A DNA stretch of 14,875 nucleotides from assembly GCF_021151785.1 (NCBI RefSeq), contig NZ_JAGKWP010000061.1, forward strand, positions 1-14,875, given 5' to 3'. This document shows, piece by piece, positions 1 through 6,320 of this stretch (position 1 is its first letter; each line of letters begins with the position of its first letter). Under the pieces are notes generated by a model that was given only the letters and a program-made list of their open reading frames with translations, had not been told where the DNA came from and ran no database searches. The translations under genes and the position numbers were made by a program. This DNA is from Flavobacterium sp. (GTDB taxonomy: Bacteria; Bacteroidota; Bacteroidia; Flavobacteriales; Flavobacteriaceae).

Positions 1-411
1 GATCCTTTTTCTAGTAATGCTATAACTGGAAATACAACAAATACTTTTGCTGTTTTGAATAATTTAGCACCAAATACAACTTATTATTTTTGGGTAAAAT
101 CAATTTGTGGCAATACACAAACTAACTGGTCTTCTGGTGGGTCATTTACAACACAAGTTCTTGGGATTGAATCTTTCTCATCAGATAAAATAAAACTTTA
201 TCCAAACCCCGTAAAAACTGTTCTTACTATTTCATTAGATGATAACATTTCAGCAATATCAGTTTACAATCTCATAGGGCAAGAATTGATGACTAAAACC
301 ATAAACAGCAACGAAGCTACGATTGATGTTGCTCATTTGTCAATAGGTACTTATTGGATAAAAGTAACTTCTAATAATGAAGTTAAAACAGTAAAAATAA
401 TTAAGCAATAA
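1..411 (+). CDS. C-terminal end of a secreted protein: fibronectin type III module plus T9SS type A sorting domain (5' partial)
   Basis: The reading frame is open from the first base of the window, so the start lies to the left; a TTG at 55 is internal and not a start. Seen: a fibronectin type III-like end (LAPNTTYYFWVKS, then a WSSGGSFTT strand), followed by about 80 residues with the layout of a Por secretion tail: a KLYPNPVK motif, an ISVYNLIGQEL strand, SIGTYWIKV, and a final VKIIKQ. Known for the family: this C-terminal domain is recognised by the type IX secretion system of Bacteroidota and removed when the cargo is secreted or attached to the cell surface. The catalytic or binding part of the cargo is outside the window, so its function cannot be named. 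Low GC and codon use match the neighbours. Confidence 0.9.
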   Translation, partial: DPFSSNAITGNTTNTFAVLNNLAPNTTYYFWVKSICGNTQTNWSSGGSFTTQVLGIESFSSDKIKLYPNPVKTVLTISLDDNISAISVYNLIGQELMTKTINSNEATIDVAHLSIGTYWIKVTSNNEVKTVKIIKQ

Positions 412-415
412 AGCG

Positions 416-448
416 AAATATTTTATTTATTAATTGAAAATATTTTTT
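416..448 (+). terminator. Weak A/T-only hairpin after the T9SS cargo gene
   Basis: A perfect 9-base inverted repeat (AAATATTTT at 416-424, AAAATATTT at 437-445) with a 12-base loop starts 4 bases after the stop codon and is followed by TTT. The stem has no G or C, so as an intrinsic terminator it would be weak, and such repeats arise easily by chance in DNA this AT-rich. Its place just after the stop is the main support. Confidence 0.3.
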
Positions 449-488
449 AAAAAGATAACTAAATAATTAACCAATTTAAACTAAATTT

Positions 489-1028
489 ATGAGAACAGTA
501 TCCTTAATTTTTATGGTCTTTGCCTTTTTAGTAGGCGGATTTTGCGCTAGCATACTTTTTAGAAACATTGACAACAGAATGGGAACAGATGGCGACCCAA
601 AAAAAACAGACGAGGTGTATCAATTAGTAGAAAAAGCTCAAACAGAAATTGATAAATTAAAAAAAGAAGGAATTGATGTAACCAAAATTCAAGACCCTCA
701 AATTCAAGATAATTTAGAGCTTATTGAAAGTGTACCGCCAAGATGGCAGGTAGATTATGCAGGAAATACAGGAATTCTTTTAGCTGCCCTTGCATTTGCA
801 ATGTTAATTGTTGCTTTCATGAAAAAAGCAGCCGTTACGTCGTTAAGCATTCTTGTGTCTGTTTTATCTATTGTTTTATGGTATATCACTCCATACATAG
901 AAGAAGGAACTTTTTCTGGTGCTAATCCTAAATCATTAGCGTTAATTGCTTGTATTGGATTAGTTGTAGCATCGGGTTGTGCCTTTATGAGCTATAAATT
1001 ACATTTAAAAAAACAACAAGTAGCATAG
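489..1028 (+). CDS. Four-helix membrane protein of unknown function
   Basis: I do not recognise the family. The 179-residue product shows four likely membrane helices: residues 5-24, 93-111, 116-134 and 149-169. Between helices 1 and 2 lies a 65-residue charged, soluble segment (about 26-90) with a probable amphipathic helix (DEVYQLVEKAQTEIDKLKKE). Helix 1 could also act as a signal anchor. The C-terminus is short and basic (YKLHLKKQQVA). The ATG at 489 is preceded by an A/T-rich leader and is the first in-frame ATG that keeps helix 1 whole. The next gene starts 16 bases after the stop, so the two are probably co-transcribed. No catalytic motif is visible; a membrane partner or sensor for the exported protein encoded next is only a guess. 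Confidence 0.8.
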   Translation: MRTVSLIFMVFAFLVGGFCASILFRNIDNRMGTDGDPKKTDEVYQLVEKAQTEIDKLKKEGIDVTKIQDPQIQDNLELIESVPPRWQVDYAGNTGILLAALAFAMLIVAFMKKAAVTSLSILVSVLSIVLWYITPYIEEGTFSGANPKSLALIACIGLVVASGCAFMSYKLHLKKQQVA

Positions 1029-1044
1029 TTTAAAAATTAGTGAA

Positions 1045-2055
1045 ATGAAAAAAATTATTTTATTTGCTTGTCTTGTTTTATCAATAAACTCACAAGCTCA
1101 ACTATTAGGAAAATTAAAAGAAAAAGTAGGCGGGAAAAGTAAATTAGAACTTTATCCTGAGGAAAAATTAGATATGCCACAATATCAAAATAACATTGGA
1201 AAAGTATGTTTTTCTAATGAAGAATTTGAACGTACCTTACCAGAATCTAAGTATATCAAAACCTATACATTTGGAGATAAACTATCCATGAGAGCTTGGT
1301 TTGCTAATTCTCCAGCAAATAGTATGATGTTACAATTGGAACAAAGTGGAATAAAACCAAAAGAAATAAACGAAAATAGAGGACCATTTGAGTACCAAAG
1401 TAAAATATTATTTGTTCTCTATCTTGATGGACAAAAAGTAACAAATACAAGTTATGCTTTCAAATTTAAAGAATCTGACATGCATGGATTAGCGACACAT
1501 AGGGCTGAATTTAATGATGGAACAGACGATCTTTATTTCGGAGAATCTTTGATGATTGATCTTAAAAGAAAGCAAGATTTATTAACTCCTGGAACTCATA
1601 AGTTAAAAATTGAAGTTGTGCCTTTTAAAACAGCTGGTTTTGGAGACAACTTTGATTACAAACCTATAGCTGTTGGTGAAATAGACATGATTGTTAAAAA
1701 CACACCTATTGATCGCAATGATCCTCAAGCTTGTCTACCAAAAGCAAAAATGACAGACAAAGCCTTAGAAGCAAAAATTATTGCTGCTTATAAAAACAGA
1801 AACTACGGAGATACACCAAAAGAAGTTAGAATTACTTCAGATCGTTGGTATATTGCAAAAAATGAGTACACGGGTATTCCTTTACGAAGAACAATAAATG
1901 TTACTATTGGCAAAACTAAAGATGGGAAATGCAGTTATGATGAATATAGTTTTGCTCAGGATTATGATGGTAATCAGTACCAAAATGAGTTATATCTTCT
2001 AGGTGAAGGCATTGGAACAAAACGCGAAATAAGTTGTAAATGTTTCACTCCTTAA
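1045..2055 (+). CDS. Exported protein of unknown function
   Basis: The 336-residue product opens with a clear Sec signal peptide (MKKIILFACLVLSINSQAQ, cleavage probably after SQA or AQ). There is no lipobox cysteine, so it should be periplasmic or secreted; no T9SS tail is seen. The mature part looks like two regions. One is an N-terminal beta-rich part (about 40-215) with a central FVLYLDGQKVTNTSYAF strand pair. The other is a C-terminal part (about 235-336) that starts with a helix (MTDKALEAKIIAAYKNR) and continues with strands such as WYIAKNEYTGIPLRRTINV. Four cysteines (one in QACLPKAK, one in KCSYDEY and two in the SCKC end) could form disulfides in the C-terminal region. It follows the membrane-protein gene by 16 bases and is closed by a strong terminator, so the two genes look like one transcription unit. 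I cannot assign a family. Confidence 0.82.
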   Translation: MKKIILFACLVLSINSQAQLLGKLKEKVGGKSKLELYPEEKLDMPQYQNNIGKVCFSNEEFERTLPESKYIKTYTFGDKLSMRAWFANSPANSMMLQLEQSGIKPKEINENRGPFEYQSKILFVLYLDGQKVTNTSYAFKFKESDMHGLATHRAEFNDGTDDLYFGESLMIDLKRKQDLLTPGTHKLKIEVVPFKTAGFGDNFDYKPIAVGEIDMIVKNTPIDRNDPQACLPKAKMTDKALEAKIIAAYKNRNYGDTPKEVRITSDRWYIAKNEYTGIPLRRTINVTIGKTKDGKCSYDEYSFAQDYDGNQYQNELYLLGEGIGTKREISCKCFTP

Positions 2056-2110
2056 CTTCTTCCTAAAATTCATTAAGAACTCCTAACCATTCTAATGATT
2101 TTAGCTATTC

Positions 2111-2147
2111 AAAATCCCAAATTCTAAGAATTTGGGATTTTTTTATT
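2111..2147 (+). terminator. Strong intrinsic terminator
   Basis: A perfect 14-base stem (AAAATCCCAAATTC at 2111-2124, GAATTTGGGATTTT at 2128-2141) closes on a 3-base TAA loop and runs into a T-rich tail (TTTATTT). It lies 55 bases after the stop of the exported-protein gene and 30 bases before the next ATG, so it separates the two transcription units. The same stem read on the other strand has a much poorer T-tail. Confidence 0.88.
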
Positions 2148-2176
2148 TCCTTTGCATCAAAAGAAAACTTGCTTAA

Positions 2177-3388
2177 ATGAAAAAAGAAAAGAAAAACGCA
2201 GCCATTGGATTCATTTTTATTACGATGTTAATTGATATCACAGGCTGGGGAATCATAATTCCTGTAATCCCTAAACTCATTCAAGAGCTTATAGATGGTG
2301 ATGTGAGCGAAGCTGCAAAAATAGGTGGCTGGTTGACTTTTGCCTATGCCATAACTCAATTCATCTTTGCTCCTATCATTGGAAATTTAAGTGACAAATA
2401 TGGGCGAAGACCCATCATTTTACTTTCTCTATTTGCATTTGCCCTTGATTATATTTTATTAGCCTTTGCTCCCACAATAACATGGCTTTTCATAGGAAGA
2501 ATAATTGCAGGTGTATCAGGTGCGAGTATAACCACTGCTTCAGCTTATATAGCGGATGTTAGTTCTCCTGAAAATCGTGCTAAAAATTTTGGGATGATTG
2601 GAGCTGCTTTTGGACTAGGTTTTATAATTGGTCCAGTTTTAGGAGGTTTATTAGGACAATATGGCGCCAGAGTACCTTTTTATGCCGCTGCAATATTATG
2701 TTTAATAAATTTTTTATACGGTTATTTTATTTTACCCGAATCACTTACTAAAGAAAATAGGAGAACCTTTGATATTAAACGAGCTAATCCTATAGGAGCC
2801 TTTCTTCATTTAAGAAAATATCCAAAATTAATTGGTTTAGTTCTGGCTATTTTTCTATTATATGTTGCCTCACACGCAGTTCATAGTAACTGGAGCTATT
2901 TTACCATGTACCAATTTAAATGGGACGAGAAAATGGTCGGCATATCACTTGGTGTAATAGGTTTATTGGTAGGAATTGTTCAAGGCGGTTTAATCAGAAT
3001 AATTAATCCTAAATTAGGCAATGAAAAAAGTGTATATGTTGGAATGGGACTCTATACTTTCGGAATGTTTTTATTTGCATTAGCTACAGAGAGCTGGATG
3101 ATGTTTCTTTTCTTAATTCCTTATTGTTTAGGTGGAATTGCAGGACCCGCAATGCAAGCCGTAATTTCTAGTCAAGTTCCTGCCAATGAACAAGGTGAAA
3201 TTCAAGGTACTTTATCCAGTTTAATGAGTGCTTCAGCTATAGTAGGACCACCTATGATGTCCATGGTTTTTTATTATTTTACACATAAAGACGCTCCCTT
3301 TTTATTTGCAGGGGCTCCCTTTGTTTTAGGAGGTATTTTAATGCTAATCAGCACAGTCATTGCATATATTTCATTTAAAAAGCGTTAA
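2177..3388 (+). CDS. MFS exporter of the TetA (tetracycline:H+ antiporter-like) type
   Basis: A 403-residue, twelve-helix major facilitator in the usual length range of the DHA1/TetA drug:proton antiporters. Seen: an acidic residue in helix 1 (D20, in LIDITGWGIIIPV), the loop 2-3 signature GNLSDKYGRRP (residues 69-79, motif A), and the antiporter motif C in helix 5 (GFIIGPVLGGLLG, about 148-160). A central cytoplasmic loop lies near residues 190-215, and helix 12 ends in a basic KKR tail. Known for the family: export of hydrophobic compounds in exchange for protons; substrates cannot be read from sequence and real tetracycline resistance should not be assumed. The gene starts only about 30 bases after the upstream terminator, so its promoter must be very close to, or overlap, that hairpin. 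The stop codon overlaps the stop of the convergent protease gene. Confidence 0.9.
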   Translation: MKKEKKNAAIGFIFITMLIDITGWGIIIPVIPKLIQELIDGDVSEAAKIGGWLTFAYAITQFIFAPIIGNLSDKYGRRPIILLSLFAFALDYILLAFAPTITWLFIGRIIAGVSGASITTASAYIADVSSPENRAKNFGMIGAAFGLGFIIGPVLGGLLGQYGARVPFYAAAILCLINFLYGYFILPESLTKENRRTFDIKRANPIGAFLHLRKYPKLIGLVLAIFLLYVASHAVHSNWSYFTMYQFKWDEKMVGISLGVIGLLVGIVQGGLIRIINPKLGNEKSVYVGMGLYTFGMFLFALATESWMMFLFLIPYCLGGIAGPAMQAVISSQVPANEQGEIQGTLSSLMSASAIVGPPMMSMVFYYFTHKDAPFLFAGAPFVLGGILMLISTVIAYISFKKR

Positions 3389-3822
3389 ATAAGATACAAA
3401 TAATGATTTGTATAATCAATTATTGCTTTCCCTTTTAAAAGAATATCAGCGCCTATAATACCGTCAATTGGAGCCACTCCATAATTAGACAAAACGGCAT
3501 TAACATGTGTTAGATCAAAAACAACGAAAGTAAAATCTAATGTTTTCCAGGTAGATAGTTGCACTATATTTCTTTTAGCCAATTGTGTGAACATATCAGA
3601 TGAACTGGCACTGGCTGCTTTAGAATCGGTATGTTCAGGAGACAAACCAAATTTGGTTACACTTTTAAAACCTAAACAACTATTTGAGGCGCCAGTATCT
3701 AAAATAAACCATCCCGAAACCCCATTTACTTTTGCTTTTAAAACGAGGTGTTGGGTTTTTAAAATTTTAAACTTTACTTTTTTGTATCTTTTCTTTGCTA
3801 AAAACTCTTTTAAATCGGTCAT
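3385..3822 (-). CDS. Small retropepsin-like aspartic protease
   Basis: The 145-residue product is the size of a single retropepsin-type (clan AA) domain. Seen: the catalytic FILDTGAS motif (D42-T43-G44) after a VNGVSGW strand, and further on the second psi-loop signature of the fold, IDGIIGADIL (about 119-128), followed by KGKAIIDY. One domain carries one catalytic Asp, so activity would need a dimer, as in retroviral proteases. No signal peptide or membrane helix is seen; the start at 3822 is the first in-frame ATG after an upstream stop, so a cytoplasmic location is likely. Single-domain proteins of this kind are common in Bacteroidota, but their substrates are largely unknown. The gene sits 50 bases beyond the terminator of the maltose operon in the same direction, and converges on the exporter gene with a 4-base overlap. 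Confidence 0.82.
   Translation of the reverse strand: MTDLKEFLAKKRYKKVKFKILKTQHLVLKAKVNGVSGWFILDTGASNSCLGFKSVTKFGLSPEHTDSKAASASSSDMFTQLAKRNIVQLSTWKTLDFTFVVFDLTHVNAVLSNYGVAPIDGIIGADILLKGKAIIDYTNHYLYLI
3394..3413 (+). terminator. Hairpin just past the exporter stop, inside the protease gene
   Basis: A perfect 8-base stem (ATACAAAT at 3394-3401, ATTTGTAT at 3406-3413) with a 4-base AATG loop begins 5 bases after the exporter stop codon. It overlaps the last codons of the convergent protease gene. No T-tract follows, so it may act as a 3' end stabiliser or a partial stop for converging polymerases rather than a standard terminator. Confidence 0.35.
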
Positions 3823-3872
3823 AATTGAAATAAAAGACCAAAATACAACATTTCATTTAATTTCTATAAATC

Positions 3873-3907
3873 AAAAAAGCCCTTAGTAAAATATCTAAAG
3901 GCTTCTT
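3873..3907 (-). terminator. Intrinsic terminator of the maltose/starch operon
   Basis: Read on the minus strand, GCCTTTAG (3902-3895) pairs with CTAAGGGC (3886-3879) across an 8-base loop with a single G-U pair, extended by an outer AA/TT, and runs straight into TTTTTT (3878-3873). It lies about 30 bases after the stop of the amylase gene. On the plus strand the stem has a C-A mismatch and a poorer tail, so the minus-strand reading is preferred. Confidence 0.85.
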
Positions 3908-3938
3908 CTTAACTTAAAATTACTCACTATACAAAAAA

Positions 3939-5381
3939 TTATTTATTCTCTAAAATTAAATATTGCCAAGGTTTTAAACTAATGGGAGTATCTGCTCTAA
4001 ATGAAATGTTTTTTCCAGATTTATATTCTGTAAAATCTCCTTTTAATTCTATTTTAGTTTCAATAGATTGGTCGGACAAATTACCAATAAAAATTACTTT
4101 CTTACCTTCTTTTTCTCTTTCAAAAGCAAAAATATGATCCTCATTGGATGATATAATTTTTTTAAAACTTGCGGGGTATTTTCCACCATTTAATGCGGGG
4201 TTATTCTTTTTGAGTGCGCCTAAATTAGCACGTAATTTCCAATGATTCCCTTTCACTTTTGGAATAACATCTTTTTCAAAAAACTTCAAACTATAATCAA
4301 GTCCATATTCGTCTCCACTATATACTAATGGCATCCCTGGCAATAAATAAGTTAAGGCAGTCATTATCTCTTCGGCAGTGCCTAATCTACTTTTCATGGT
4401 TCCGTTCCAAGAATTTTCATCATGATTATCAACGAAGTTCATCAAAATATCATTGGACTCATATTGCTCATTCATCTTTTTCAAATAAGCATTTAGCTCT
4501 TTTACAGATTCTTTTCCTTGGGCAACCTTATTTAATGTATGATGCCCTTCCCAAGCATATACCATATCAAATAAATCTTCTTTAATTAATTCAGGCTCCC
4601 ATGCTTCTGCCAACATAAATATGTTTTTTTCTTTTCTTAGTTGTGGAATGCATTGTTTCCAAAAATCTAAGGGCACATTACTCGCAACGTCACATCTATA
4701 ACCGTCAATATTTTCCTTTGTAATCCAATATTTCATGTCTGCAATCATTTGTTTTCTTAACAATTGATTATCATAGTTTAAATCTGCCACATCTGTCCAG
4801 CCCCAAGATTTTCCAGTTTCTGGATTAATTGGATCAATAATTTCTCCTTTTTCGTTTTTAGTATAAAATTCAGGATGCTCTTTTATCCAAACATGATCCC
4901 ACCCCGTATGATTAGGCACCCAATCTAAAATTACATAAATTCCATTTTCATGAGCAGTTTTAACTAAATTTCTAAAATCTTCCATTGTGCCAAATTCTGG
5001 ATTTACTTTCTTAAAATCAGAAACTGCATAATAACTACCAAGATATTTATGTTGTTCTCCTTCAGGCATTTCTGAAGCAAACTTACTATTATCGCCTCCT
5101 GTTGCTTTTCTTTTAGTTTGCGAAATTGGAAAAATAGGCATAACCCAAATAATTTTTACTCCTAATTCTTTCAACTGTGGAATATCTTTAGTAAACGCAT
5201 TAAAAGTTCCTTCAGGCGAATACTGACGAATGTTAGCCTCATAAATAACCGCATTTTCTAAGTCAGAGGAATTAAGATAGTAAGCTGTTGGTGGTACAAA
5301 ATTTACATTTGATACTTTCTTTGACGAATTACAAGCTACTATTGTAAGTAGAATGAAGAATGATAACGTAATTTTTTTCAT
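3939..5381 (-). CDS. Lipoprotein alpha-amylase, glycoside hydrolase family 13
   Basis: Endo-type hydrolase of alpha-1,4-glucans, 480 residues. Seen: a lipoprotein signal peptide (MKKITLSFFILLTIVAC, lipidated Cys17) and then a (beta/alpha)8 barrel with the GH13 conserved regions in order. Region I is DWVPNH (153-158). A VADLN segment (198-202) matches region V. Region II is GYRCD (Arg229, nucleophile Asp231), region III LAEAWEP (acid/base Glu259) and region IV FVDNHD (His320, Asp321). A beta-sandwich C-terminal domain covers about 400-480. All catalytic residues are present. The residues after Cys17 (NSSKKVSN) lack the acidic surface-export signal described for Bacteroidota lipoproteins, so the protein may face the periplasm. 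It is the last gene of the operon, 9 bases after the esterase gene. Exact substrate (starch, maltodextrin, cyclodextrin) cannot be told from sequence. Confidence 0.93.
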   Translation of the reverse strand: MKKITLSFFILLTIVACNSSKKVSNVNFVPPTAYYLNSSDLENAVIYEANIRQYSPEGTFNAFTKDIPQLKELGVKIIWVMPIFPISQTKRKATGGDNSKFASEMPEGEQHKYLGSYYAVSDFKKVNPEFGTMEDFRNLVKTAHENGIYVILDWVPNHTGWDHVWIKEHPEFYTKNEKGEIIDPINPETGKSWGWTDVADLNYDNQLLRKQMIADMKYWITKENIDGYRCDVASNVPLDFWKQCIPQLRKEKNIFMLAEAWEPELIKEDLFDMVYAWEGHHTLNKVAQGKESVKELNAYLKKMNEQYESNDILMNFVDNHDENSWNGTMKSRLGTAEEIMTALTYLLPGMPLVYSGDEYGLDYSLKFFEKDVIPKVKGNHWKLRANLGALKKNNPALNGGKYPASFKKIISSNEDHIFAFEREKEGKKVIFIGNLSDQSIETKIELKGDFTEYKSGKNISFRADTPISLKPWQYLILENK

Positions 5382-5390
5382 CTTTTATTT

Positions 5391-6320
5391 TTATTTTTTA
5401 AACAAAAAAAGCAAAGGAACTGAAAGTCTGTTTTTCCAAGCATTTTCCGAATGATCAGCCGCTTCAAATCTTTTATTTTCACTTGAAAAACTATTATAAC
5501 CTTTCGCTCTTAAAATTTCAGACACTTTACTCTGATAAGGTAAGTAACTAGCATCTAATGTTTTAGTACCATAATCAAAATAAATTTTATGTGTTTTCGA
5601 TTGAGGTAAATACCTATTTAGATAACTAAAAATAGCTTCAGGAATAGGATTGTGCTCTAAATTATTTAAGCCAATCCAATGAGTAGATAAGCAAGCAGCT
5701 TTACCAAAAATATTAGGATATTCGCAAAGTGCATACATAGAAATTAGCCCACCCATACTAGAACCCATTATAGCCGTTTTTGAGGCCGTTGTTTCAACAG
5801 AATAAGTCGAATCTACATATGGCTTTACTTCATTTACAATAAACTTTAAATAATTATCCGCTGACAAATTATTGAAATTCAAAAATAAAGAATTTGCTTT
5901 ATCAAATACTATTTTCTTTTCTTCTCTAGTTAAATAAACCATTGCTTTTTGTGGAAAGTAATCCAGATGACGTACTTCAGGAATATTCCAAATAGCAACG
6001 ACAATGACTTCGTTTATTTGTTGATTTAAAGTTAATTCAGAAATGGTTTCATCAACCCCCCACTCTTGTTTATTCCACGTTGTTTTACCATCAAATAACA
6101 TTTGTCCGTCGTGCATGTATAGTACTTCATATTTTTTAGTATTAGAATATCCTTCTGGTAACCAAACATCAACCGTTCGAACTTGAACATATTTCGAAGG
6201 AAATTTCATTATTCTATGGATTGTACCCTCGAAATCAAGTTTATTAGAAAGTACTTCATAGGTAGGAATCCGTTGTGAAAACAAAAAAGAGCTAATCAAT
6301 ATGAATACCCAATATTTCAT
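5391..6320 (-). CDS. Exported alpha/beta-hydrolase, esterase D / enterochelin esterase-like
   Basis: A 309-residue serine hydrolase of the putative esterase family (PF00756 type). Seen: a signal peptide (MKYWVFILISSFLFSQ), a DVWLPEGY strand, the YMHDGQMLFD segment near residues 68-77 that is typical of this family, the nucleophile elbow GSSMGG (Ser188), a late Asp (Asp249 or Asp256, in YFDYGTKTLD) and the likely catalytic His290 in AADHSENAW. The triad is therefore complete and the protein should act in the periplasm. Its start codon follows the stop of the SusA-like gene with no gap (TAA-ATG), and the amylase gene begins 9 bases further on, which argues for tight co-expression. Unlike some relatives, it has no attached carbohydrate-binding domain. 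Family members cleave acyl esters on sugars, polyphenols or siderophores; removal of acyl groups from alpha-glucans is my inference only. Confidence 0.85.
   Translation of the reverse strand: MKYWVFILISSFLFSQRIPTYEVLSNKLDFEGTIHRIMKFPSKYVQVRTVDVWLPEGYSNTKKYEVLYMHDGQMLFDGKTTWNKQEWGVDETISELTLNQQINEVIVVAIWNIPEVRHLDYFPQKAMVYLTREEKKIVFDKANSLFLNFNNLSADNYLKFIVNEVKPYVDSTYSVETTASKTAIMGSSMGGLISMYALCEYPNIFGKAACLSTHWIGLNNLEHNPIPEAIFSYLNRYLPQSKTHKIYFDYGTKTLDASYLPYQSKVSEILRAKGYNSFSSENKRFEAADHSENAWKNRLSVPLLFLFKK

Noticed and set aside
743..925. 60-residue open frame on the plus strand
   Set aside because: It lies out of frame inside the four-helix membrane protein gene and encodes a Cys/His-rich sequence with no start context or domain.
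2177..3388. Reading the exporter as a true tetracycline resistance gene
   Set aside because: Motifs A and C define the antiporter family only; there is no adjacent TetR-type regulator or mobile element and base composition matches the surroundings.
3587..3886. 99-residue open frame on the plus strand
   Set aside because: It is antisense to the retropepsin-like gene, whose catalytic motif makes the minus strand the real one, and it runs into the operon terminator.
4328..4585. 85-residue open frame on the plus strand
   Set aside because: It is antisense to the catalytic core of the GH13 amylase.
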